Source of the DNA: Verrucomicrobium sp. BvORR106
GTDB taxonomy: Bacteria > Verrucomicrobiota > Verrucomicrobiia > Verrucomicrobiales > Verrucomicrobiaceae
Assembly (NCBI RefSeq): GCF_000739655.1
Contig: NZ_BATR01000137.1
Location: 23,004 to 87,003 of the forward strand
Reading direction: 5' to 3'
Length of the DNA stretch: 64,000 bases
The notes under the pieces are model-generated. The model saw only the letters and a program-made list of their open reading frames with translations, was not told where the DNA came from and made no database searches. The translations under genes and the position numbers were made by a program. Of the stretch, positions 8,668 through 17,923 are shown in pieces (the first letter of the stretch is position 1; each line of letters opens with the position of its first letter).

Positions 8668-9132
8668 ATGACTACGACCTTTGCCAACCCGCTTCGCCGT
8701 CGCCGATCTGCGCGCGGCTTCACCCTTATTGAACTCGTGCTCGTGCTCACGCTGCTGGCCCTCATCATGGGGGCAGCCATCACCGTTCTGAACCGCGGCG
8801 GCCTGGTAGAAGGCGCCCAGGAAGACCGTGTGAAAGGCGACATCCAGACCATCAGCACCGCGCTGGACGCTTACTCCTACGGAGCTGGCCGTTATCCCAC
8901 CACGGAGCAGGGCATCCTGGCCCTCACGGAGAAGCCCACCACCGCTCCGGTACCGGACCGCTGGCACCGCTACATGAACGAGATCCCCAGCGATCCGTGG
9001 AAGCAGCCCTACAAGTACCGCTACCCAGCCCAGAAGTCCAAGGACCCCTATGATGTGTACTCGGTGGGCAAAGACGGGCAGGAAAATACGGCCGATGACA
9101 TCGGCAACTGGAAGGCCGCGGAGGCCAAGTAG
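8668..9132 (+). CDS. gspG: Major pseudopilin GspG
   Basis: 154 residues. A basic leader ending RRRRSARG is followed by FTLIELVLVLTLLALIMG, so prepilin peptidase should cut after Gly17, leaving N-methyl-Phe and Glu at +5. The C-terminal part has the GspG hallmarks: YPTTEQGILALTEKP, DPWKQPYKYRYP and YDVYSVGKDGQENTADDIGNW (calcium-binding loop). It forms the shaft of the periplasmic pseudopilus. The prepilin peptidase gene itself is not in this window. Confidence 0.96.
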   Translation: MTTTFANPLRRRRSARGFTLIELVLVLTLLALIMGAAITVLNRGGLVEGAQEDRVKGDIQTISTALDAYSYGAGRYPTTEQGILALTEKPTTAPVPDRWHRYMNEIPSDPWKQPYKYRYPAQKSKDPYDVYSVGKDGQENTADDIGNWKAAEAK

Positions 9133-9164
9133 CCCCCGCCCCCTCTTCAGGAAGAAAGCCCCTC

Positions 9165-9875
9165 ATGAATTCCCGGATCACCAGGCACGACCAGACCACT
9201 GGAGGCCCTCCTCACAAGAGAGCCATCCGTGGGCATAGGCGTGCCGGCAGGTCACGGGGATTCACACTGCTCGAGCTGGTGCTGGTGCTCACGCTCCTGG
9301 CCCTGCTCGCAGCGGCCTCCATCCCCAGTGTGTACGGTCTGCGGGAGGCCGCCCAGGCCCGGGAGCCACTGACCGCCCTGGCCAAGCTGGCCAAGGAGAC
9401 CCGCCTGCGGGCCATGCGAGACCGCAGGCCCTACCAGATCGCCTTCACCAGCACCGGGTTCAAGGCCACCCGTTACATCAGCCCGTACCTCCAGGCAGCG
9501 CAGATCGAGGAATTCATCCAGCGCTCCGCCATCGAGACCCAGCAGAAGGAGGAAGCTGGACTGCTCCCCAACGGGAACTCACCCGTCGTTTCCGCGCCCA
9601 CCGGCGCTGGAGAAGCTGCCCCAGCCCCTGCTCCCGTCTTCAAAGAATGGACGGAATCCGTCGCCCTGCCCGAAGGCATGACCGTGAGCGTGCGCGAGTG
9701 GCATGAGAGCGAATCCGTGCCCGTCTCGGCCGATGCTGTAAAGCTGTGGGTCTTCCAACCCAGCGGCATGGTCACTCCCATCACGGTCACCCTGCAGTTG
9801 CAGGAACACCTGCTGACCGCTGATTTCAGCGCCCTGACTGCCGACATCGTGAAGGAAACCGCGACCAGCCCCTGA
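9165..9875 (+). CDS. Minor pseudopilin GspH-like
   Basis: 236 residues. The leader is long and basic (about 35 residues, ending RAGRSRG) and is followed by FTLLELVLVLTLLALLAAASIP, a class III prepilin signal with Glu at +5. The rest has the GspH trait LAKLAKETRLRAMRDRRPYQIAFTSTGFKA and an Ala/Pro-rich insert near 145-155. GspH sits in the pseudopilus and links tip to shaft. The position after gspG supports the call; sequence similarity among minor pseudopilins is low, so GspH is a best fit. Confidence 0.8.
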   Translation: MNSRITRHDQTTGGPPHKRAIRGHRRAGRSRGFTLLELVLVLTLLALLAAASIPSVYGLREAAQAREPLTALAKLAKETRLRAMRDRRPYQIAFTSTGFKATRYISPYLQAAQIEEFIQRSAIETQQKEEAGLLPNGNSPVVSAPTGAGEAAPAPAPVFKEWTESVALPEGMTVSVREWHESESVPVSADAVKLWVFQPSGMVTPITVTLQLQEHLLTADFSALTADIVKETATSP

Positions 9876-9888
9876 CCTTCTTTTCGCC

Positions 9889-10326
9889 ATGACTCCTGTG
9901 CCCATCCACCTCTCCCGCCCCGGCCTCCGCCGTCGGCGCGGCGGTTATGTGCTGCTGGAGTTGATCCTTTCCCTTATCATCTTCTCCATTGCGGTGATGA
10001 GCCTGGCCCGCACGCTGCAGATGGCCATCCAGACGTCCTCCGTGCTCAATCGGGAGAACGACATCCGCATGGGCCTGCGTTCCTTTTTGGAGGAAGTCCG
10101 CCGCAAGCCGCTCGCAGAGCTGGCCCAGACTTACACCGATCAACGTCTCGGCGTGACCTATAACAGCACAGCCGAACCTCTGACTTTGAAAGACCGTAAT
10201 GGCACCGTGCTCAGCGACCTCTACACCCTGCGGGTCGCAGTGACTTTTGACGTCGGGGCCGAGCAGCGGGAGGAGGCGCTGGACATCTATGTTTACAAGA
10301 AACAGACCCAATCCGGCAACAACTAG
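9889..10326 (+). CDS. Minor pseudopilin GspI-like
   Basis: 145 residues. The leader RRRRGG is followed by YVLLELILSLIIFSIAVMSLARTL, a prepilin-type helix with Tyr in place of the usual Phe at +1 and Glu at +5. This substitution is tolerated in some pseudopilins. No other motif is visible. The 3' end overlaps the next pseudopilin gene, which fits tight co-translation. In canonical systems GspI is the scaffold of the I-J-K tip complex; that role is inferred from position. Confidence 0.75.
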   Translation: MTPVPIHLSRPGLRRRRGGYVLLELILSLIIFSIAVMSLARTLQMAIQTSSVLNRENDIRMGLRSFLEEVRRKPLAELAQTYTDQRLGVTYNSTAEPLTLKDRNGTVLSDLYTLRVAVTFDVGAEQREEALDIYVYKKQTQSGNN

Positions 10327-11365
10327 CCGTTCATGCGCCGGCGGCTTCACGCTGCTGGAGATGATCATGGCGCTCACCCTGCTCGCCCTGCTGAGCGGCA
10401 TGGTGTTCGGCATTGTGCGCGTGTCCGTGCGCACCGCGGTGGATACCCGCCAGATCCAGCAGGAGAATGATGAAGTGAACCGCTACGTGGCGCTCTGCCG
10501 CCACATGTTCCAGAACCTGCCGGTGACCGCCATCCTGACGCTGAAGGTGACCGAGTCCGGCACCCCCGCGGTTCAGGAGCTTACCATCAGCGGTGCCCCG
10601 GAGGCCTTCAGCTATGGGTACTCCCCCATGAGCTACAAGGACACCATCCTGGGCATCCGGCCGGACTACCCCGCCACAGAATCCGCGGAGACCAATCCCG
10701 AGGGCACCCGTCTCTATTATCTGGGCCTGAGCCGTGAGGACATCATCCCCACCCAGGTGGGCCAGTCGGCAGGCGTCACCCGCGCCGTCGGCGCTGGCCT
10801 GGCTGCACCGGACGATCAGGGCCGCTACTGGATGCCCCTGCTGAGCAACGTGGTGAGCCTGAACTGGCGCTTCTACAAACAAGATGAGGATGTCTGGGAA
10901 GAGGAATGGGAGGACACTGACCTCCCCCCGCTGGTGGAGATGAACCTCCTTTTGAAAGATCGCACCCTGCCCCTGCGGGCCGTCTTTGCCCTGCCTACCA
11001 CGAAGCTGACTGAGGCCAATGCCGCCCTGCGGCCCAGTACCAGCACCTCCAGCTCCACCCAGACCGGGGGCGGCAACAACAATCAAGGCGGCGGTGGGAA
11101 CAACAACCAGGGTGGTGGCGATCGCGGTGGGCGCGGCGGCGGCGACCGGGGTGGCCGGGGAGATCGTGGCGGTGGTGGTGGCCGTGATGGCGGCGGCCAA
11201 GGCCAGGGCCAAGGACAAGGTGGTCAGGGTCAGGGCCAAGGTCAGGGCGGCCCACGCGGCGGCGGCGGTGGTCCCCGCGGTGGTGGCGGCGGCGCTTCTG
11301 GAAATTCCGGCGGCGGCGCGCAACCAAGTGGCGGCGGCGGTGGTTCAACGGGAGGCGGCAGGTAG
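10289..11365 (+). CDS. Minor pseudopilin GspJ-like with long Gly-rich tail
   Basis: 358 residues from the ATG at 10289, preceded by a GGAGGAGG run; an ATG at 10247 is also in frame. A short leader ends SRSCAGG, then FTLLEMIMALTLLALLSGMVFG gives the prepilin signal. Residues to about 250 form a GspJ-like globular part (VSLNWRFYKQDEDVWEEEW...LPLRAVFALP). The last 100 or so residues are almost entirely Gly, Arg, Gln, Asn and Ser in GGGNNNQ, GDRGGRG and GQGQGQ repeats, which is not usual for GspJ. It overlaps gspI by 38 bp. The tail is probably disordered and exported; its role is unknown. Confidence 0.8.
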   Translation: MFTRNRPNPATTSRSCAGGFTLLEMIMALTLLALLSGMVFGIVRVSVRTAVDTRQIQQENDEVNRYVALCRHMFQNLPVTAILTLKVTESGTPAVQELTISGAPEAFSYGYSPMSYKDTILGIRPDYPATESAETNPEGTRLYYLGLSREDIIPTQVGQSAGVTRAVGAGLAAPDDQGRYWMPLLSNVVSLNWRFYKQDEDVWEEEWEDTDLPPLVEMNLLLKDRTLPLRAVFALPTTKLTEANAALRPSTSTSSSTQTGGGNNNQGGGGNNNQGGGDRGGRGGGDRGGRGDRGGGGGRDGGGQGQGQGQGGQGQGQGQGGPRGGGGGPRGGGGGASGNSGGGAQPSGGGGGSTGGGR

Positions 11366-11376
11366 AAGTTCCTCAA

Positions 11377-12324
11377 ATGGTGACACTTGCACATGAGCAC
11401 ACAGCAGCGGGAAAACGCGGGCGCAGACCTCGCGGCTCCGCCCTCATGCTCGTGCTGGCCGCCATCATCATGATGTCCCTCACCGTCATGGGCACGGTGG
11501 AGTTCATGCACTACAGCCAGGCGGAAAACGGCCGGGAGGCCCAGGCCTTTCGCGCGCTGAATCTGGCGGAGTGCGGCATCGCACTCGGGCTGCACCCCCA
11601 GATCAAACCAGGCGATCCGGCGCTGAAGCAGCAGATGGGCACGGACAGCGGCTTTGAGGTGGTTATTTCCTCGGAAGGCTCCCGCATCCCCATCAACTAC
11701 ATCACCGACGTCAAGTATCGGGAAATAATCTACAATCTCTTCATCCTCTGGAAGCTCACCCCGGAGGAGGCCAACGTGGCCGCCGACTCCCTGGCGGACT
11801 GGGTGGATACCAACGAAGACCTGCGCTCCCAGGGCGCGGAGAAGGACTACTATGAGTCCCGCGGCTTCGCCGACTTCCCCCGCCAGCAGGGCTTCACCTC
11901 CCTGGAGGAGATGCTCCTGGTCCGTGGTATGGATGCAGTGGAGCGCGCCAAGCCCGACTGGCGGAACTTCTTCAGCATCTATGGCGATGGCTTGATCGAT
12001 CTCAACTACGCTCCGGCCGATGTGCTCATGGCGGTGGCAGATGCCGAGCAGGGCGATGCCGACACGCTCATCCGCGAGCGCAACGGCCCCGACAGTGTGG
12101 CTGGGACGGAGGATGACGTCACCCTCACCACCACGAAGGCGGAGCAACTCCTGGGCATGGACTCCGCCACGTCCACCTCCCTCGCTTCTTACATCACCAC
12201 CGATCACCTCACCCGCCGCGTGGAAAGCACGGGCCGGGTCGGTGAACAACGATACAAAATCGTCGTGATTGCCAGACGGCAGGATGACGGCTCGTTGAAC
12301 TATCTCGCACGCACCGAAGAGTAG
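11377..12324 (+). CDS. gspK: Pseudopilus tip protein GspK-like
   Basis: 315 residues. A basic leader (KRGRRPRG) precedes SALMLVLAAIIMMSLTVMG, the hydrophobic helix; the missing Glu+5 is typical for GspK. It then has the family pattern AESLA-like ALNLAECGIALG, PEEANVAADSLADWVDTNEDLRSQGAEKDYY, FTSLEEMLLVRGM and a helix-hairpin segment GLIDLNYAPADVL. GspK caps the pseudopilus and lacks the +5 Glu so that it can only sit at the tip. It starts 11 bp after the GspJ-like gene. The call is well supported. Confidence 0.88.
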   Translation: MVTLAHEHTAAGKRGRRPRGSALMLVLAAIIMMSLTVMGTVEFMHYSQAENGREAQAFRALNLAECGIALGLHPQIKPGDPALKQQMGTDSGFEVVISSEGSRIPINYITDVKYREIIYNLFILWKLTPEEANVAADSLADWVDTNEDLRSQGAEKDYYESRGFADFPRQQGFTSLEEMLLVRGMDAVERAKPDWRNFFSIYGDGLIDLNYAPADVLMAVADAEQGDADTLIRERNGPDSVAGTEDDVTLTTTKAEQLLGMDSATSTSLASYITTDHLTRRVESTGRVGEQRYKIVVIARRQDDGSLNYLARTEE

Positions 12325-12334
12325 CCCTTCTCAC

Positions 12335-13552
12335 ATGTCCTCAGGCGCCGCCAGCTTCCTCCTTCCCGATTCCGAGCTCTCTTGGAGACTCTGGAAATCC
12401 ACTTCCGCCACCACCTCCGAGCAGGTGGAGGCGCCGGCGCAATGCCGCGAAACGTCCAAGCCCATCGTCGTCGGACTTCCTGCCACCGCCTGTCGCACGG
12501 TCGGTCTCCTCCTCCCACAGGTGGAGACAGCCCTGCTGGGCTCCATGGTGGAGGCCCAGCTGGAGCGACGTGGCATACTGGTGGAGAAAGCCCCCGTGCC
12601 AAACTTCGTCTGGCACGTGCTGAGCAATCAAGGTGGTCAGATGCTCGTGAGCGTGGACGTGTTGCTGCAGCCCTTCCCTGCCGAACTGGCGGTGAAGCAT
12701 GCGGCGAAGTACACCGCTGCCCTCCGCCTGCTGGCCCTGCCACCGGGTGAACTCGTGGTGTTGGAGGAACAGGGGCATCTGGTCCTGGCGGCCAGCCAGT
12801 CGGGCAAGCTCTGGCACTGCCACATTCTTGGCACCAGCGATATGGCCCCCGTCGATCTGGCGCGTGAGTTGGAGATCGCCCGGCTTAGCCTGGAGGCACA
12901 AGAAGGCTTCGGCGTCCTGCGGGGTGCCACTCTCGTGGGTGCCCATCTCGGCTCCCTGCGAGCTGAGCTGCGCAAGCACACGCCGATTGCTCTCGAGCAC
13001 GTGCCCGCGCTCCAGCCCAATCGCACGCAGAGCCTTGATGCCTTCCCCAAGCTGCTGCCCGTCGCGGTCTTCCAAGCCCAGGCCAGCAAGGAAAAGCGAC
13101 GCCGCCTCATGTCCGTGCTCATGCTGATGGCGCTCATCTACGCAGTGGTCTGCGCCATGGCCTGGTGGTACCTGCAACAGCTGCAGAAAGATGCCGCCAC
13201 ACTCGAGAACAAGGCGGCTGTGATCAAGCAGCCAGCCGCAGATGTGCGCTCCACCGCGCAGCGCTGGAGATCGCTGGAGGCAGCCACCGATGTGCAGCGC
13301 TACCCCATGGTGCAGCTCAGCCACATCACGAACCTCATGCCCCCCAGCGGCATCGTGCTGAAGCGCTTCGAAGCCAAGCTGGCCGAGGTCGAACTCCGCG
13401 GTGAGGCCCGTGATGCGCAGACTGCCTCCCAGTTTCTCGAAGACTTGAAGAAGCACGCCACGTTGAGCCGCTACACGTGGTCCATGCCCACCCCCACCAT
13501 GAAGGACAAGGTCGCCTCCTTCCGCATTCAGGGGAAGCTTGAAGGCGCATAA
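12335..13552 (+). CDS. GspL/PilN-like inner-membrane assembly protein
   Basis: 405 residues. A soluble N-terminal domain of about 250 residues could be the actin-like cytoplasmic domain of GspL or PilM, but clear nucleotide motifs are not visible. One transmembrane helix lies at about 255-280 (RRRLMSVLMLMALIYAVVCAMAWWYL), then a coiled-coil-prone stretch and a PilN/GspL-type periplasmic ferredoxin-like domain (LMPPSGIVLKRFEAKLAEVELRGEARDAQTASQFLEDLKK). GspL recruits the GspE ATPase to the membrane. The name rests on topology and on position between gspK and the GspM-like gene. Confidence 0.7.
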   Translation: MSSGAASFLLPDSELSWRLWKSTSATTSEQVEAPAQCRETSKPIVVGLPATACRTVGLLLPQVETALLGSMVEAQLERRGILVEKAPVPNFVWHVLSNQGGQMLVSVDVLLQPFPAELAVKHAAKYTAALRLLALPPGELVVLEEQGHLVLAASQSGKLWHCHILGTSDMAPVDLARELEIARLSLEAQEGFGVLRGATLVGAHLGSLRAELRKHTPIALEHVPALQPNRTQSLDAFPKLLPVAVFQAQASKEKRRRLMSVLMLMALIYAVVCAMAWWYLQQLQKDAATLENKAAVIKQPAADVRSTAQRWRSLEAATDVQRYPMVQLSHITNLMPPSGIVLKRFEAKLAEVELRGEARDAQTASQFLEDLKKHATLSRYTWSMPTPTMKDKVASFRIQGKLEGA

Positions 13553-13605
13553 CCCCGGGACGTGATACCACCAGCCCACTTTCCTTTTCCCCTTTTCCTC
13601 CACCA

Positions 13606-14304
13606 GTGAAACGAAGCCTCAACACCCGTGAAAAACGCCTGCTTACGCTGTGCGTGGTCACCATCGTTCTGGGCGTCAACGCCTTCGCCTTCCAGGAGTT
13701 CAACTCCCGGCGCAAAGCACTGACCTCGAACCTGGACACGCTCAAGAAACAGACGGTGGGCGACAGCATGCTGCTCAACGACCGTCCGTTCTGGGCGAAG
13801 CGGCAAGCCTGGCTGAACAAGGCCATGCCCTACACGAACTCCGCCGGGAAGTCGCAAGGCCAGCTGCTGGAAGACTTGCGCAACCAGGCGCTGGATCTCG
13901 GTCTGAAGGTGGAAAACGAAACCCTGCTCGAAGCGCTGGCGCTGGACCACGCCAATGAAGTGGCCGTCAATCTGCGCCTTAAGGGCGACCAGGAGATCAT
14001 GCTGCGCTGGCTGCTGACGCTGCAGTCTCCGGAGAAGTTCACCGCGGTGAAGAACATCGAACTCGAGCTGGACGCCCGCTCTCGTGAAAAGACTCCGCAA
14101 GCTCAGTGCAACATCACGGTCGCACGGTGGTTCAATCCTAATCCGCCCCCGAATGCCGCCCCGCCGGAACCGCACATCCCGCCCCAGCCTGCTGCTGAGC
14201 CTGTGCCTGCATCCGCACCAGCCCCGGCTCCCGCTCCGGTCCCGGTGGACAATCCTTTGGAAATGACGTCGCCCCTGGATGTCCCCAACCCCCTTGCCAG
14301 CTAA
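13606..14304 (+). CDS. GspM/PilO-like assembly protein
   Basis: 232 residues from a GTG start. A short cytoplasmic basic segment (KRSLNTREKRL) precedes a single helix LLTLCVVTIVLGVNAFAF. A periplasmic region with coiled-coil character follows (FNSRRKALTSNLDTLKKQ), then a PilO/GspM-like fold (LLRWLLTLQSPEKFTAVKNIELELD) and a Pro/Ala-rich tail from about 175. In T2SS, GspM partners GspL through the periplasmic domains. The call rests on topology and gene order. Confidence 0.7.
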   Translation: MKRSLNTREKRLLTLCVVTIVLGVNAFAFQEFNSRRKALTSNLDTLKKQTVGDSMLLNDRPFWAKRQAWLNKAMPYTNSAGKSQGQLLEDLRNQALDLGLKVENETLLEALALDHANEVAVNLRLKGDQEIMLRWLLTLQSPEKFTAVKNIELELDARSREKTPQAQCNITVARWFNPNPPPNAAPPEPHIPPQPAAEPVPASAPAPAPAPVPVDNPLEMTSPLDVPNPLAS

Positions 14305-14318
14305 ACCCAAGCCCTGCC

Positions 14319-14975
14319 ATGAAAGCTTCCTCCTTCCTCCGACTCGCCGCCGTCCTCGGCCTGGCACCCGTGTTGGTCATGGCTGCGGATCAGCCGGCCG
14401 CGGATCCCGATCTTCCCAAGACGTTTGACCCCAGTGTCGCCGATGGCTTGCTGGCAGCCCCGCCCTTCACCCGCTCGCTTGATCTTTCCGATTCCCTGGT
14501 GCTCACCGGCATCGCGTACATCGAGGGCAAGCCCGTGGCCACCATCCTGAACAAGCAGACCAAGGAGAACTTCGTAGTCAGCGAGACGCCTAATGCCCAG
14601 GGCTGGAAGCTGGCCGAGACCAGCGCCACCGTGCAGCTCAATCGCACGCAAGCCAAGATCATGGTCGGGGCGGAGATGGTCACTGTCCGCTACAGCAACG
14701 AGCAACTCTCCCCAGAGTCCATGAAGAAGGGCGGCTATCGCCCCGGCGGTTCCGACCACCGCGGAGGCGGCGATGGTCCGAGCCGCGAACGCCGCGGCCC
14801 CAGCGAGGAAGATCGCCAGCGCTTTATGTCCCTCTCAGAAAAAGCTCGTGAGAAATTCATCCACGAAATGCGCGACTCCCGCGAGAAAATGCAGAACGCC
14901 ACTCCTGAAGAGCGATCGTCTTACGCCAAGAAAATCTTCGAACGCGTGGAACGGGAGGACAAAGGCGGACGTTAA
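14319..14975 (+). CDS. Exported protein, possible GspC/PilP-like linker
   Basis: 218 residues with a Sec signal peptide (MKASSFLRLAAVLGLAPVLVMAAD). Residues about 60-110 carry LVLTGIAYIEGKPVATILNKQTKENFVV, which resembles the GspC homology region or PilP beta domain that contacts the secretin. The C-terminal half (about 145-218) is highly charged and helix-prone (EEDRQRFMSLSEKAREKFIHEMRDSREKM). It lies between the GspM-like gene and the secretin gene, the expected place for a periplasmic linker. A GspC role is inference, since the usual GspC transmembrane anchor is missing. Confidence 0.6.
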   Translation: MKASSFLRLAAVLGLAPVLVMAADQPAADPDLPKTFDPSVADGLLAAPPFTRSLDLSDSLVLTGIAYIEGKPVATILNKQTKENFVVSETPNAQGWKLAETSATVQLNRTQAKIMVGAEMVTVRYSNEQLSPESMKKGGYRPGGSDHRGGGDGPSRERRGPSEEDRQRFMSLSEKAREKFIHEMRDSREKMQNATPEERSSYAKKIFERVEREDKGGR

Positions 14976-15079
14976 TCGCCACACCGCCTCAGTCAGAACG
15001 GGCCCTCCCAGCCGCTCCCCTCTTCTCTTCGTTTCGCCATCGCATCGACCGACTCCCCTTTTCACTCTCTCACTTCCTC

Positions 15080-17752
15080 ATGCGTCTCCCCATCCTTTCG
15101 CATAGTCCCAGCCTGAAACATTGCCTGCCCCTTCTGGCGGGATGTCTCCTGAGCACTGCGGCCCAAGCGCAGATTCGAGGTAACACCTCGAACCCCAGCA
15201 CTTCCACCAGTCCTTCCCAGTTCCGGGCGCTGCAGAGCGTGCCCGCCGGTGATCGACTGGAGACCAAGGGCCTGGTGGCACAGAACGATGCACCCGCTCC
15301 CCCTCCCGGCGGCCCTACCAGCCCCGGAGGTCCGGGTGGACCGGCCAGTCCCGGCGGCCCAGGAGGTCCCGGTGGTGGCTCACCCTTCGGTGGTGGCGGC
15401 GGTTTTGGCGGAAGGGGCAGCTTCCGCGGCGGCGGTTCCGGCCCCGGCGGCAGTTCAGAGGTAGAGACCTTCCGCATCGAGGGTGACAAGGTATCTCTCC
15501 AGTTTCCCAACAACACGATCACCGACATCCTCGGCATCTATGAGCGCCTGACGGAGAAGACGCTGATCAAGGACACCGCCATCTTTGAGGGCCAGACCAT
15601 CAGTCTCGTCACCCCCAAGCCGGTGGACAAGGGCGAGGCCATCAAGTTGATCGAGGCCGCCCTGCTCACCAACGGCTACGCCATCGTGGCGGAGCCCGGT
15701 GGCACCAGTTCCCGCATCCTCTCGACCAAGGCTCAGGGCACCTCCGGCGCCCAGTTCTCCCAGGGGGTCCGCTTTTACCAGAGCGCTTCCGATCTGCCCA
15801 GCAATGAGACGATCGTGAGTTATTTCATGCCCCTCACGTACCTGAACCCCACGGAGGCAGCGACGATGCTCGGCGGCCATGTGGGGCTCAACCCGTACGG
15901 ACGCATCACTCCGGTGCTGGCTCCCGCAGGTCTTCTCATCACAGAAAACGCCAACATCGTGAAGCAACTGGTGGCCATTCGTGAGGTCATCGACGCTCCC
16001 GCCACCTCCAGCGCCCTGGTGACGAAATTTGTGGCCCTGAAGTATGCCGATGCCGCCACGGTCGCGCAGATTGTGCAGGCCACGCTGGATGCCCAGGCCA
16101 CCGATTCCCAGACCAAGGGCATCACCACCATCCGCGGCCAGGCCATCAATCTGGGAGGAAACAACCAGCAGCCCCAGCAACAGCAGCAGCCCCAGATCCA
16201 GATCACCCAGGGCAACCGCGGCAACCCCAACGATCCGAACGCCCAGAAGGTGCGCGCCAGTTCCCAGGTGGTCGCTGACACGCGACTGAACCAGGTTCTC
16301 ATCGTCGCGGAGCCGGATGACTACACGTACATCACCAGCCTCATCCTGGAGTTCGACAAACCCGTGGATGTGCCCACTCCCTACGAGCGCAAGTTGAAGA
16401 ACATCTACTCCGTGGATGTGATTTCCGTGCTGGCCGATCTCCTGCGCGAGTCCACTGGAGGCTCCACCCAGCTCCCCGGAGGTGGCACCCTCACTCAGCA
16501 GAACCAAGCGCTCACCACCAGCAGCAACCAGTTCCTCACTGGCCGCAGCACCACCACGGCTCGTGGCGGCACGTTCAGCGGAGCTTCCACCTCCAGTTCC
16601 ACCACAGGCACTTCCACCGGCGTGGGCAGCCGTCCTGACCAGTTGATCGAGTCCGAGGAGGACAACGCTCCCATCTCGATCATGATCAACAAGACCCGCA
16701 TCATTGCCGATCCGCTGGCGAACGCGATCATCGTTATCGGGCCCAAGGAAAACCAGGACAAGGTGGACCAACTCCTCGACAAACTCGACCGCAAGTCTCC
16801 CCAAGTGTACCTGGCCACCGTCATTGGCCAACTCACGTTGGGCGATGGCATGAAGATGGGCGTCGACTATCTTCAGAAGTTCGCCAGCACCGGCAGCAAC
16901 AGCGGCGTTAGCAGCGCCTTCCTTGCCGGGCGTGAAGACATCATCACCAACAACAACGTCGCCGACATGCGCGACAACCTGATCACCACCGCGATTGCCA
17001 ACGCAAAGGGCTTCAACCTCTATGGCCAACTCGGTGAATCCCTGGATGTCTTTGTGTCCGCTCTGGAGACCACCAACAACTTCAAGGTGCTCTCCCGTCC
17101 CAGCGTGTTTGCCTTGAACAACAAGCGCGCCGTGATCACCAGCGGTCAAAGCATTCCCGTCCCGGAGTCCAGCCTGGCCAACGCTAGCAGCAACAACAAC
17201 GGCACGGGCAACGTCACCACGACCATCACCTACAAGGACGTGGTGCTGAAGCTGGAAGTCATCCCGCTCATCAATCCTGATGGCGATGTGACGCTCCGCG
17301 TGGCTCAAGTGAATGACACCGTGGTCGGCAATCAGGTCGTGGCCCAGAACAACGTGCCCATCATCGGCACAGAACAGATCGCCACCACCGTCACGGTTCC
17401 CACCGGCAACACCGTCGTGCTTGGCGGGCTCATCACCGAGACCGAGAAGAAAGACACCGAAGGCATCCCTGTCCTTAGCCGAATCCCCGGACTTGGCCGT
17501 CTTTTCCGCGAAGACGTCACCAGCAAGGAGCGCAAGGAACTGGTCATCTTCATCCAGCCCATGGTGGTGAATGACGACGGCTCCCTCCAGCGCGCCAGTC
17601 TGCGCGAAGACCTTCGCACCAAGGTGGGCGAAGATGCGTACAAGGTCTTCCCGGACCGCGTCGTGCCCAAGGCGACCCTCGTGGATCCGGAGCCTCAGCG
17701 CGAAGAGAAGCGCAAATGGTTTAACTTCAACCGCAAGCCTGCGGCCAAGTAA
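15080..17752 (+). CDS. gspD: Type II secretion outer-membrane secretin GspD
   Basis: 890 residues. A signal peptide ends near residue 31 (STAAQAQ). A Pro/Gly-rich, collagen-like stretch with PGGPGGPASPGG repeats (about 75-130) precedes the periplasmic domains N0 (FPNNTITDILGIYERLTEKTLI) and N1-N3 (for example VAQIVQATLDAQ; VVADTRLNQVLIVAEPDDYTYI). A secretin domain with LSRPSVFALNNKRAVITSGQSIPVP and VPTGNTVVLGGLITETEKK occupies about 590-850. Secretins form the ring-shaped exit channel. A Ser/Thr/Gly-rich linker at about 465-520 separates the N domains from the channel. It is the last gene of the operon, followed by a strong terminator. Confidence 0.95.
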   Translation: MRLPILSHSPSLKHCLPLLAGCLLSTAAQAQIRGNTSNPSTSTSPSQFRALQSVPAGDRLETKGLVAQNDAPAPPPGGPTSPGGPGGPASPGGPGGPGGGSPFGGGGGFGGRGSFRGGGSGPGGSSEVETFRIEGDKVSLQFPNNTITDILGIYERLTEKTLIKDTAIFEGQTISLVTPKPVDKGEAIKLIEAALLTNGYAIVAEPGGTSSRILSTKAQGTSGAQFSQGVRFYQSASDLPSNETIVSYFMPLTYLNPTEAATMLGGHVGLNPYGRITPVLAPAGLLITENANIVKQLVAIREVIDAPATSSALVTKFVALKYADAATVAQIVQATLDAQATDSQTKGITTIRGQAINLGGNNQQPQQQQQPQIQITQGNRGNPNDPNAQKVRASSQVVADTRLNQVLIVAEPDDYTYITSLILEFDKPVDVPTPYERKLKNIYSVDVISVLADLLRESTGGSTQLPGGGTLTQQNQALTTSSNQFLTGRSTTTARGGTFSGASTSSSTTGTSTGVGSRPDQLIESEEDNAPISIMINKTRIIADPLANAIIVIGPKENQDKVDQLLDKLDRKSPQVYLATVIGQLTLGDGMKMGVDYLQKFASTGSNSGVSSAFLAGREDIITNNNVADMRDNLITTAIANAKGFNLYGQLGESLDVFVSALETTNNFKVLSRPSVFALNNKRAVITSGQSIPVPESSLANASSNNNGTGNVTTTITYKDVVLKLEVIPLINPDGDVTLRVAQVNDTVVGNQVVAQNNVPIIGTEQIATTVTVPTGNTVVLGGLITETEKKDTEGIPVLSRIPGLGRLFREDVTSKERKELVIFIQPMVVNDDGSLQRASLREDLRTKVGEDAYKVFPDRVVPKATLVDPEPQREEKRKWFNFNRKPAAK

Positions 17753-17784
17753 GACCGGAGCCATCGTCCCCTCCACTCATTCCA

Positions 17785-17819
17785 AGCCCTGCTGGTTGCC
17801 AAGCCAGCAGGGCTTTTTT
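17785..17819 (+). terminator. Rho-independent terminator of the type II secretion operon
   Basis: An 11-bp perfect stem, AGCCCTGCTGG / CCAGCAGGGCT, with an 8-nt loop is followed by a run of six T. It lies 33 bp after the gspD stop. Confidence 0.92.
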
Positions 17820-17923
17820 GCTTCCGGAGTTCGCAGAATCTTCACGAGGGCTTCACGGCGAATTCATCCTTCCCTGCTGGCCACTCCAAGGGCGGAGACT
17901 ACGGTGCTGGATGCCATCAACGC

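Noticed and set aside
15455..17776. 773-residue frame antisense to gspD
   Set aside because: It is a GC-rich mirror of a well-supported secretin and has no recognisable domain.
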